Made by a program: the position numbers and the translations under genes. Below the pieces are notes generated by a model. It had not been told where the DNA came from, ran no database searches, and worked only from the letters and a program-made list of their open reading frames with translations. From Capillimicrobium parvum (GTDB lineage: Bacteria; Actinomycetota; Thermoleophilia; Solirubrobacterales; Solirubrobacteraceae), in assembly GCF_021172045.1 (NCBI RefSeq), contig NZ_CP087164.1, positions 3,224,001 through 3,288,000 of the forward strand: a stretch of DNA of 64,000 nucleotides, given 5' to 3'. Of this stretch, positions 37,271-44,824 are shown in pieces; the first letter of the stretch is position 1, and every line of letters starts with the position of its first letter.

Positions 37271-40200
37271 GTGCTGAGCATCGGCAAGCTCACCGATGCG
37301 GGCAGCGCGGGCTACTACGAGCACGCGGTGGCGTCGGGGCGCGAGGACTACTACTCGGGCCGCGGCGAGGCAGCGGGCGAGTGGGTCGGCGACGGCGCGA
37401 CCGCGCTGGGTCTGGCCGGCGAAGTGTCGGCCGGGGCGCTCGAGCGGCTGCTCGCCGACGGCGCGCATCCCGTGTCCGGAGAGCCGTTGCGAGCAACAGC
37501 CGGGTCGGTGGTCGGGTTCGACCTGACGTTCTCCGCGCCGAAGTCGGTCTCCGTGCTCTATGCCGCTGGCACTTCCGAGACCAGGCAGGCGATCGTGGCC
37601 GGCCATGAAGCGGCGGTGGGTCAGGCACTCGGGTATCTCGAGCGCGAGGCGGTCCAAGTCCGGCGCGGGCGCAACGGCGTCGTCAAGGAGCACGCCGGCG
37701 GACTGATCGCGGCCGCCTACCGGCACCGCACCAGCCGGGCGGGTGACCCGCAGCTGCACACGCACGTCGTGGCGGCGAACTTCGCTCGCGGCAGCGACGG
37801 TCGCCACACCGCGCTCCACGGCGCCGCGCTCTACACGCATGCCAAGACGGCCGGCTACCTGTACCAGGCCGCCTTGCGCGACGAGCTGTCCCGCGAGCTC
37901 GGGGTCGAATGGACGTCGGTGGCGAAGGGTTTCGCCGAGATCAAAGGCATCCCGGACGGCGTGCTGGTCGAGTTCAGTCAGCGGCGGGCGGAGATCCTCG
38001 AGCGGATGGCGGCGCTCGGCGCGACATCAGCAAGCGCCGCCCGCGTGGCCGCCTTGGACACGCGCCGCGCCAAGGAGTACGGCGTCGGCGAGGACATCTA
38101 CGCGGGCTGGGAGGCTCGCGCCGCCGAACATGGCCTCGACCGCATCGCGACCGGCGAGGTGCTGGACCGGCATGCCGAGCGGCCGGTCGACATCGAGCAC
38201 GCGGCGGCGTTCATGGCGGGCGAAACCGGTCTGACTGCACAGGCGTCGACGTTCAGCCGCCGCGAGGTGCTGCAGGCGTGGTGCGAGCACTACCCGCAGG
38301 GCGCGCCGATCATCGAGATCGAGCAGCTCTGTGACCGCTGGCTGGCCTCCGACCTCGTCCTCCAGGTCGACGGCGCACCGGCCGGCACGACGCCGCTCGG
38401 GCGGCGGGTCGCCGCGGCCGAGCCGCGCTATACGACGGTCGGGATGCTCGCGGCCGAGGACGAGCTCCTCGAGCGCGCCGACGCTGGCCGTGCATCCGGC
38501 CGCGGCGTGGCAGGCGATGAGGCTGTCGCCACGGCGCTTGATCGGCGACCGACGATCCGCACAGAGCAGGCGGCCATGGTCCGCCAGCTCTGCAGCTCGG
38601 GCGATCTCATCGACGCGGTCAGCGGCCGGGCCGGGACCGGCAAGACGTTCGCGCTCGACGCGGCCGCTGACGCGTGGCGGCAGTGCGGCGTCCCCGTCGC
38701 CGGCGTCGCGCTGTCCGGTAAGGCGGCCGACATCCTGCGCGACGAGACCGCGATCCACACCTCGACGATCGCGCAGCTGTTCTCCGCCCACGATCGCTAC
38801 GGCGACCGCGTCCTCCAGAAGGGTCAGGTGCTGATCGTCGACGAGGCCGGGATGGTCGGCACCCGCGACCTCACCCGACTCGCCGACATGGTCGACCGCG
38901 CCCGCGGGAAGCTCGTGCTCATCGGCGACACCGAACAACTCGCAGAGATCGACGCCGGCGGCGCTTTCCGCGCCCTCGTCAATCGCCAGGGCGGTGTCGA
39001 GCTCACCGAGGTCACCCGCCAGCAGGATCCGCAGGCGCTCGCCCAGCTTGAAGCGATCCGCGCCGGCCGCGCTCACGATGCCCTCATGGCCATGCGCGAC
39101 GCCGGCAACCTCGTGCTCTCCCCCACGGCCGAACACACCCGCGCCACGATCGTCGCCGACTGGCATGCCAGCCATCAGCGCGTCGCCGCCGATGGGCCGG
39201 CGTTCATGGTCGCCAAGCGCAACGCCGACGTGCGCGACCTCAACCACCGCGCCCGCGACACGCTCATCGACCACCGCCAGCTCGGCGATGACGCCGTGAT
39301 CCTCGCTGGCCGCGAGCTGCGCGTAGGCGAACGCGTCATCGCCGGCACCAACGACCGCCGCATCGGCGTGCGCAACGGCACCACCGGCACCCTCGGGCGC
39401 ATCGACCACGACACCGAGACCTTGCACGTCCGCACCGACCGCAACGCGCACTTGGAGATCCCGTTCGACTACGCCGCCGGGCGCACCCGCGAAGGCCGCC
39501 CGCATCTCGACTACGCCTACGCCGTCACCGTCCACCGCGCCCAAGGCGACACCTGGGGCGCCGCGCACTACCTCGGCGGCGAAGACACCTACCGCCAAGA
39601 GGCCTACACCGCGCTGTCCCGCGCCCGTCATACCCACCGCTTCTACGCCACCACCCCCGAGATCGACCCGAGCAATCCGGAAGTCCAGGACCTGGCCCAG
39701 CTCGACCCGCTCGCCCGCGCACTTGGACGCGACAACGCCAAGACCCTCGCCCTCGACGCCCTCGACCAGTCCACCCCGCAGCAACTCCGCGCCGGCGAGC
39801 TCGATCGCCACGCCGTGACCGCCGCGTCACTCGAGAAGCTCGACCGCTCCCTCGCGAGCACCGCTGACCCCGACCGACGAGCACAGCTTCATCGCGTCCG
39901 CACCGCGCTCATCGCGCGCGCCGGCGATCCGGCCGAGTGGGCAGTCGCCCACCAGCCCGAACTCGCGCAGGAGGCCGGACAGCGACTTCAGCGTGCTCAC
40001 CGCCAGCGCCTCGCAACCCACCGCTCCATCGTCGATCCGCCCGCCTACATCACCGCGGCCATCGGACGCCCGCCCCCAGACCCTGCCGGTCGCGCCACCT
40101 GGAACCGCGCGGCGCTACTCATCGAGGGCCACCGCCGCGACCATGCACCCGAGCTCACCGCGGACACGGCCGGACTCGGACCGCGCCCCAGCGCCGCCAC

Positions 40201-40309
40201 CTACCGCCCCTGGCAGCAAGCCACCATGGAGCTGAACCGCCTCACCCAGAACCTCGACCGCCGAGTTCCTGTCCGCGACCGCGCACCCGACATCAGCATC
40301 GACCGCTGA
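37271..40309 (+). CDS. MobF (TrwC/TraI-type) relaxase-helicase
   Basis: The 1012-residue protein nicks DNA at oriT and unwinds it during conjugative transfer. The N-terminal relaxase domain starts VLSIGKLTDAGSAGYYEHAV; candidate catalytic tyrosines are Tyr15/16 and Tyr27/28, and the metal-binding histidines are in HRTSRAGDPQLHTH (His152, His163, His165). The RecD-like helicase half has GRAGTGKTFAL (about 455), LIVDEAGMVGTRDL, IGDTEQLAEIDAG, and the RAQGDTWGA...ALSRARHTHRFY motifs. The GTG at 37271 fits the family N-terminus; the open frame runs upstream to 36905. No TraD/TrwB coupling protein or T4SS gene is nearby, so transfer would depend on another element. Confidence 0.93.
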   Translation: MLSIGKLTDAGSAGYYEHAVASGREDYYSGRGEAAGEWVGDGATALGLAGEVSAGALERLLADGAHPVSGEPLRATAGSVVGFDLTFSAPKSVSVLYAAGTSETRQAIVAGHEAAVGQALGYLEREAVQVRRGRNGVVKEHAGGLIAAAYRHRTSRAGDPQLHTHVVAANFARGSDGRHTALHGAALYTHAKTAGYLYQAALRDELSRELGVEWTSVAKGFAEIKGIPDGVLVEFSQRRAEILERMAALGATSASAARVAALDTRRAKEYGVGEDIYAGWEARAAEHGLDRIATGEVLDRHAERPVDIEHAAAFMAGETGLTAQASTFSRREVLQAWCEHYPQGAPIIEIEQLCDRWLASDLVLQVDGAPAGTTPLGRRVAAAEPRYTTVGMLAAEDELLERADAGRASGRGVAGDEAVATALDRRPTIRTEQAAMVRQLCSSGDLIDAVSGRAGTGKTFALDAAADAWRQCGVPVAGVALSGKAADILRDETAIHTSTIAQLFSAHDRYGDRVLQKGQVLIVDEAGMVGTRDLTRLADMVDRARGKLVLIGDTEQLAEIDAGGAFRALVNRQGGVELTEVTRQQDPQALAQLEAIRAGRAHDALMAMRDAGNLVLSPTAEHTRATIVADWHASHQRVAADGPAFMVAKRNADVRDLNHRARDTLIDHRQLGDDAVILAGRELRVGERVIAGTNDRRIGVRNGTTGTLGRIDHDTETLHVRTDRNAHLEIPFDYAAGRTREGRPHLDYAYAVTVHRAQGDTWGAAHYLGGEDTYRQEAYTALSRARHTHRFYATTPEIDPSNPEVQDLAQLDPLARALGRDNAKTLALDALDQSTPQQLRAGELDRHAVTAASLEKLDRSLASTADPDRRAQLHRVRTALIARAGDPAEWAVAHQPELAQEAGQRLQRAHRQRLATHRSIVDPPAYITAAIGRPPPDPAGRATWNRAALLIEGHRRDHAPELTADTAGLGPRPSAATYRPWQQATMELNRLTQNLDRRVPVRDRAPDISIDR

Positions 40310-40461
40310 CCAGACCGACCGATCAGCACACCCGACGTCCGCGCCCCACCGAGACCGTCGCGGATGGACACCGAGAGGGAACGTGCCGCGTCATCGCCCC
40401 AACCTCACCCATCCGTCCAGACGCGGCGGGGCCCGGGCCAACACCGCCGTCTCTCACCCAA

Positions 40462-40677
40462 ATGCCTCAACACCACACCACCGGCCGCACCGCGATCGAC
40501 CTCCACGAACCGCTGCTACGCGCCAGCGACGTCGCCGCCCTGCTCGGCATCCCCCGCTCCAGCGTCTACGACTACGCCCGCCGCCACCACGACCCGCTGC
40601 CGTCGCTGACCATCGGACGCCACCGCCGTTTCTATCGCTCAGCGATCGAAACCTGGCTCGCATCACGGGCGGACTGA
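40462..40677 (+). CDS. Small helix-turn-helix protein, probable excisionase (AlpA/HTH_17-like)
   Basis: A 71-residue protein with one winged HTH: LLRASDVAALLGIPRSSVYDYARRH, then LPSLTIGRHRRFYRSAIETWLA. This is the layout of MerR/AlpA-type excisionases, the recombination directionality factors of tyrosine integrases. The ATG at 40462 fits; longer frames overlap the relaxase. Its place 152 bp after the relaxase, far from the integrase, is common in actinobacterial elements. Confidence 0.8.
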   Translation: MPQHHTTGRTAIDLHEPLLRASDVAALLGIPRSSVYDYARRHHDPLPSLTIGRHRRFYRSAIETWLASRAD

Positions 40678-40756
40678 CGGCGCGGACTCTTGATCCGAGC
40701 CGAAGGCATCGCCCGACGCCACCACGTGCGTCGGTCGAGTCGCCTACGGCTGGAAG

Positions 40757-40975
40757 CTACGCGCGCTCGCCGGCACGGAGGCGATCAAGGTATGCCGGGT
40801 CATAGAGGCCATCGAAGACACCGAGCGCGGCATCGACATCGTGCCGGACCCGGCGAATGACGACCCTGCCGGGTCCATCTACTTCGATCGTCACGTCGTC
40901 ACCGGCCCGCAACCCTGAAGCCTTGAGGCTGTCAGCGGGCAGCGTCACCCGATGAGTGCTGGAGATCCTCGGCAT
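40757..40975 (-). CDS. SpoVT/AbrB-fold DNA-binding protein (antitoxin-like, orphan)
   Basis: This 72-residue protein starts MPRISSTHRVTLPADSLKAS and continues GLRAGDDVTIEVDGPGRVVI, the swapped-hairpin AbrB fold of MazE/VapB-type antitoxins and transition-state regulators. The C-terminal part (LGVFDGLYDPAYLDRLR) resembles a toxin-binding tail. No PIN or MazF toxin gene is found on either side (79 bp to the HTH gene, 118 bp to the next gene), so it is an orphan antitoxin or a regulator. Confidence 0.7.
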   Translation of the reverse strand: MPRISSTHRVTLPADSLKASGLRAGDDVTIEVDGPGRVVIRRVRHDVDAALGVFDGLYDPAYLDRLRAGERA

Positions 40976-41093
40976 GTCTGCCCATCGTATGGGCCTCGCG
41001 CAGCCACTCTAGAAGCCAGGTAGCAATGCGTGATCGCGTTCCCAAAGTCTCAGATCTGCCCATATTTCCGAAACTTTGATCTACAGTGGCGGC

Positions 41094-41798
41094 GTGTCGC
41101 GAGCCGACCGCAAGCAGCAGCTCTTCGAGGACATCGTGCGCCTCCGCCGCGCCGAGCGCACGTGCTCGGCGCCTCGTGACATCGTCACGGTCCGCTCCCA
41201 CCTCGAGCAGGAGCTCGGTGACAGCGTCTCTCGATCGCTGGCGGCGCGGTTGCTCGGAGTCAGCCACACGGGGTTGCAACGGTGGATCGACGCGGGAGAC
41301 GTGCCGGTGGTCCTCACCAGGAGCGGACGGCAGGAGGTGCCGATCTCGGCGCTCGTCGATCTGTACGAGTCGACCGAGACCGTGCGCAGTTCGGGCCGGC
41401 GACGCCTGCACGTGATGGAGCCGACCCTCGTCGCGGCCAGGACGAGAGCATCCACGCTCGACGCCAGCAAGCTCCTGTCTCCGACTGACATGGCCTCTGC
41501 GGATCCGCACGACCGGGCCGAGCGTCGCAGCCGCGCGTACCACGCCGCCGTCGCCCGGACCCTCCGCCGCGACACCGTGCGCGACGCTCTGCACCAGCTC
41601 TGGCGCTGGAACGAGGAGGGCAAGATCGATCCTCGGTACGCCGAGGAATGGGAGACAGTGCTCGGCCGTCCGATCCCCGAGATCAAGCAGGTGCTCACCG
41701 AGGACAGCCAGTGGGCACGCGACCTGCGCCAGAACTCGCCGTTCGCCGGCGCCCTCTCCGAGCCCGAGCGGCGCAAGATCTTCGACACCATCCGGTAG
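41094..41798 (+). CDS. Helix-turn-helix protein of unknown function, complete copy
   Basis: About 234 residues from GTG 41094 (TTG 41076 is possible). The N-terminal part holds an HTH-like region SRSLAARLLGVSHTGLQRWI followed by a short wing VPVVLTRSGRQEVPIS. The C-terminal half is helical with a conserved-looking end LRQNSPFAGALSEPERRK. Proteins with this ending are frequent in actinobacteria without known role; a DNA-binding regulator or antitoxin is likely. A truncated paralogue lies just outside the island (43872-44477, minus strand), with clear identity over the HTH (GVSHTALERWI) and the segment RSRAYHRAVAR. Confidence 0.6.
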   Translation: MSRADRKQQLFEDIVRLRRAERTCSAPRDIVTVRSHLEQELGDSVSRSLAARLLGVSHTGLQRWIDAGDVPVVLTRSGRQEVPISALVDLYESTETVRSSGRRRLHVMEPTLVAARTRASTLDASKLLSPTDMASADPHDRAERRSRAYHAAVARTLRRDTVRDALHQLWRWNEEGKIDPRYAEEWETVLGRPIPEIKQVLTEDSQWARDLRQNSPFAGALSEPERRKIFDTIR

Positions 41799-41867
41799 CT
41801 GTGCGGCGGGCGGCGGTCGATCACGTCGTCGCCGCCGCCGCGCCGTTCGCGACCAGGCGCCCAGCCG

Positions 41868-42914
41868 TCAGATCAGCAGGTATCGCAGACGCTGGTCATC
41901 CGCTGCCGTCACCCGGATGAGCTCGTAGATTCGATCGCCGAATTCCCCGGCATCGTCGAGCGCGGCTTTTCGGCGCTCGGGGTCCTCGAACTCGGCGAGG
42001 AGCTCCGGTTGTGGACGCTGCACCGCCTCTAGGAACGCCTCGTAGTGCTCCTCGAGCTTGTGGACGAGACCGCCAGCTTCGCGGCCGCGGTCTGCCAAGC
42101 CGCGTATGCGCTCTCGCGGCGTCTGCGCGCAGAGCGCGAGCACGGCGGCCTCGGTGACCGGCGCTGTCCGAGACGTCAACACGGCGACCATGGAGAAGCA
42201 CGTCAGCAGCCGACTGATCTTCAGCTTGTAGTTCTTCAGCGCGCTATCGGCCTTCTTGGCGCGTAGCGCGTCGCCTTCGAGGCGGCGAAGCTTGAGCCGC
42301 TTGTGCTCGTAGTTGAGCGTCAGCGTTCGCCAGAAGCGCAGGATGTCGTTCGTCAGGAACACCGGCACGAACGTGTCGGGGTGGTCGGCGAAGTCGCGGA
42401 AGTAGAAGCTGACGACGCGCTGCAGCAGTCGGTCGTATACGTCGGCGGCGAAGACCGGGCGGCTCTCGAGCAGCAGGAGCATCCGCGCCGTAAAGGCGTT
42501 GATCGAGTCGTCGGCCGGACTCCCAAGGACTTCTTCCATGCGTTCGACGTAATGGACCTCGAGGTACTGGCCGTCGCCGGTGAAGGGCGGAAAGTCCATC
42601 TGCTCCGTCGCCTCGACGACGGCAGCCGCCAGCCGCACGAAGACCGTGAACGGGAAGGCGCCGTCGAGCTCGGCGTCGCACAGGAAGAAGAGGTCGATGT
42701 CCGACGCCGCTCCAGCTTCCAGCCGGCCGTAGCTGCCGGTTGCGTAGACGCAGAGGGGGCGGTCGCCCACCGCTCCGATGAGCGGCTCGAGACGACCGGT
42801 CAGCTCCGCGAGGCGTCTGAGCGAGTACTCTCGACGAGCATCCTCCACGTCGCGAGCATAGATCCCCACGCCGTCGTCATCGCGTCCGAAACGCCAGCGA
42901 CGATGCGCTCTCAT
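41868..42914 (-). CDS. Nucleotidyltransferase of the polymerase beta (MNT/GlnD-like) superfamily
   Basis: Up to 348 residues. The catalytic signature is VYATGSYGRLEAGAASDIDLFFL: a GSxxR/G loop followed by DxD. The remainder is helical, with a substrate-binding-type helical domain (YEHKRLKLRRLEGDALRAKK, then KNYKLKISRLLTCFS). Enzymes of this fold transfer nucleotides to proteins, drugs or RNA; several are antitoxins or defence effectors. ATG 42914 is head-to-head with the exonuclease ATG (shared CATG), so an internal GTG (42869 or 42848) may be the true start. It converges with the HTH gene, 69 bp apart. The substrate is unknown. Confidence 0.7.
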   Translation of the reverse strand: MRAHRRWRFGRDDDGVGIYARDVEDARREYSLRRLAELTGRLEPLIGAVGDRPLCVYATGSYGRLEAGAASDIDLFFLCDAELDGAFPFTVFVRLAAAVVEATEQMDFPPFTGDGQYLEVHYVERMEEVLGSPADDSINAFTARMLLLLESRPVFAADVYDRLLQRVVSFYFRDFADHPDTFVPVFLTNDILRFWRTLTLNYEHKRLKLRRLEGDALRAKKADSALKNYKLKISRLLTCFSMVAVLTSRTAPVTEAAVLALCAQTPRERIRGLADRGREAGGLVHKLEEHYEAFLEAVQRPQPELLAEFEDPERRKAALDDAGEFGDRIYELIRVTAADDQRLRYLLI

Positions 42915-43572
42915 GCCTGACCACGCTCGTCCCGATCTGTACATCTCCGCCGACGTTGAAACCGACGGACCGGTCCCTGGCGTGTACTCGCTGCTCTCGT
43001 TCGGGATGTACGTCGTCGGGACTTTCGACGGCGAACGCCTGCGCCGGCCACACGCTCCACTCACGCTCTACCGCGAGCTTCGCCCGATCTCCGAGACGTT
43101 TCAGCCCGAGGCGCTCGAGGTCAACGGCCTGAACCGCGACCGGCTGGTCGCCGAGGGGGCGGACCCGGTCACAGCCATGGAAGATGCGGCCGCGTGGGTG
43201 GCCGATGTCGCCAACGGTCATCGTCCGGTCCTGGTCGCGTATCCGGTCGCCTTCGACTGGTCGTTCATGTACTGGTACTTCGAGCGATTCTGTCCGACGG
43301 GCTCGCCGTTCGGCCACTCTTCGTGTCTCGACATTCGCACGCTCTACCAAGCGCAGGCGGGCACGGTCTTCGATCTCTCAAGCAAGCGCCACATGCCTGC
43401 AGAACTTCTGCCCGAGGCGCCACATACGCACAATGCGCTTGATGACGCCATCGAGCAGGGCGAGCTCTTCGCGAACCTGTTTGCTTGGGCGCTCCGGCGC
43501 CGCGATGGCGCTCCAACCCTCAGCTCGACCGCGCCCTCGTGGATGGCGCGACGCGTCGTCCCGCTCGCGTAG
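42913..43572 (+). CDS. DEDDh-family 3'-5' exonuclease (DnaQ-like)
   Basis: This 219-residue protein has the ordered motifs of DEDDh exonucleases: Exo I YISADVETDGP (Asp and Glu), Exo II VLVAYPVAFDWSFMYWYFE with Asp, and Exo III HTHNALDDAIEQ (His and Asp). SCLDIRTLYQ is also conserved. No polymerase or other domain is attached. The substrate may be RNA or DNA ends. It starts on the same CATG as the divergent nucleotidyltransferase, so the two probably form a functional pair under one bidirectional control region. It is the last gene before the right end of the island. Confidence 0.85.
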   Translation: MPDHARPDLYISADVETDGPVPGVYSLLSFGMYVVGTFDGERLRRPHAPLTLYRELRPISETFQPEALEVNGLNRDRLVAEGADPVTAMEDAAAWVADVANGHRPVLVAYPVAFDWSFMYWYFERFCPTGSPFGHSSCLDIRTLYQAQAGTVFDLSSKRHMPAELLPEAPHTHNALDDAIEQGELFANLFAWALRRRDGAPTLSSTAPSWMARRVVPLA

Positions 43573-43652
43573 CGGCCGCTCACGCGGCGCAACGCGACGA
43601 GCTGCGCCACCCATCAGATGACACATCCTGATCGGTTAGTTGCGTCCGCAAG

Positions 43653-43705
43653 CGTGTTCTCTAGCGTGTTCTCCAGATGCCCGTGTTCTCTAGCGTGTTC
43701 CCGAA
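43653..43705 (+). repeat. Right arm-type sites: two tandem pairs of the 12-mer
   Basis: CGTGTTCTCTAG (43653-43664) with CGTGTTCTCCAG (43665-43676), then CGTGTTCTCTAG (43682-43693) with CGTGTTCCCGAA (43694-43705). They share the 12-bp unit and orientation with the left-end pair and lie 84-136 bp before attR, as expected for P'-arm integrase sites. Confidence 0.75.
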
Positions 43706-43788
43706 TCGGGCACTTTGAGCCGCTACCGATTTGGCTTAAACAAGCCCCATGCGATCGTTTCCTACGCAACCATACGGCCCTTAGGCCG

Positions 43789-43832
43789 CTCCGGAGCAAG
43801 AGGTCACAGGTTCGAATCCTGTCTGGCGCGCT
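43789..43832 (+). repeat. attR: right 44-bp direct repeat (tRNA-Arg 3' half)
   Basis: This copy matches 18831-18874 at 43 of 44 positions and contains the anticodon-loop to acceptor part of tRNA-Arg without the 5' half, so it is not a functional tRNA. It marks the right boundary of the island. Confidence 0.92.
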
Positions 43833-43871
43833 GGCGATTTGCGTGCATTCCTCGGCCTTTCGTCCAGAGCA

Positions 43872-44477
43872 CCTGGCGCCACTGACCTCGACCAGCGCGC
43901 GCCGGATGTCTGCCACGTGTCGATTCAAAACCTCCACCTAGCGGGCAGCCCAAGGCTCGTCGATGCGACCCTGCAGACGCCAGCGATACAACACGTGCCG
44001 CGCCTCGTCGACCATCGGCCGGCGCAGGCGCCGAGCGACCGCGCGGTGGTAGGCACGGCTGCGCGCGGTCGCGCGATCATGCCCACCCGCCTCATCAGCG
44101 AGGCCCTCGACCCGGAGGCGTTTCGCCGCTTCGCGCCGGCGCGCCATCGTCGGCGACAGTGGATGCCGGCGCGGCCGCTGTGCGCGGTCGGCGTCGACGG
44201 ATTCTCGAAGGTCCAGCAGCGCTGGGACCGGCACTTCGACGCGGCCCGACTTGGAGGGGACGACCGGCAGGTCACCGCCCCTGATCCAGCGCTCCAGCGC
44301 GGTGTGGCTGACGCCGAGCGCCCTGGCAGCCAACCGGCGCGACATTGTCTCGCCCAGCTTCGCCTCAAGTGCCGGGCGCACGGCTGTGATGTCCTGGTTG
44401 CCGGGCAGGCACGGCCAGCGCGGCGGAGCCGCAAGGATGTTCTCGAACAGTTCCAGCTTGCGGTCGACGACACCCAA
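43872..44477 (-). pseudogene. Truncated paralogue of the HTH protein at 41094
   Basis: The minus-strand frame encodes VVDRKLELFENIL, MSRRLAARALGVSHTALERWI and TARSRAYHRAVARRL, matching the island gene at 41094-41798 in order. A TAG at 43940-43938 interrupts it where the paralogue continues; in the same frame the homology goes on (VEVLNRHVADIRRALVEV) until about 43872 and then stops short of the attachment repeat. The conserved C-terminal end is missing. No normal start codon is evident (TTG 44477 used). Both the nonsense codon and the lost 3' end indicate decay. Confidence 0.65.
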
Positions 44478-44546
44478 TTGACCGTTCAGGCTTTCGCCGG
44501 AGTTGCCCAAGGGCGGAAACTGGACACTCGCTAACCCACCAGGCCG

Positions 44547-44750
44547 CTCACGAGCGGTACGCCGAACGTCAGCCACGCCCGGCGCGCATTGCCGAATAGC
44601 CGCACCGTCGTCTTCCCGTCCGCCGGGCATGGCCAACTCGGGCCGCTGTGCGCCCACAACCTGCTCGCGGACGTCATCGAGCGCGGCACGATCGCCGGGC
44701 TCGCTGTGTCGTGCGCGCAGACGGCGGTCGAGCAGCCCTCGACCCCTCGC
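44547..44750 (+). pseudogene. C-terminal fragment of a TAP-type alpha/beta hydrolase
   Basis: The plus frame reads LPNSRTVVFPSAGHGQLGP and then LLADVIERGTIAGLAVSCA, which matches the end of secreted tripeptidyl-aminopeptidase-like hydrolases (catalytic His in AGHGQ, final Cys). No upstream catalytic Ser or Asp part is present, so only a relic of the 3' end remains. Confidence 0.6.
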
Positions 44751-44824
44751 GCTGAGGGCTCGGGGCGGCCCGGCGTTGACGCCCCGTCGCGCCGACGGGT
44801 ACCGTCGCGTCTCCGCGCCGAACC

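Larger units (their letters stand above)
18831..43832. mobile_element. 25-kb mobilizable genomic island integrated in tRNA-Arg
   Basis: The element is bounded by a 44-bp direct repeat with one mismatch (18831-18874 and 43789-43832). It starts with a tyrosine integrase facing inward from the tRNA and carries an excisionase-like HTH gene (40462) and a MobF relaxase (37271). Both ends carry tandem copies of a 12-bp sequence resembling integrase arm sites. No type IV secretion, coupling protein, replication initiator or phage structural gene is visible, which favours a mobilizable element over an ICE or prophage. Cargo is dominated by nucleases and helicases, and codon use looks less GC-extreme than in the flanks. 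Confidence 0.85.

Noticed and set aside
38027-39811. 594-codon minus-strand ORF within the relaxase gene
   Set aside because: Antisense to conserved relaxase-helicase motifs and without recognisable features.
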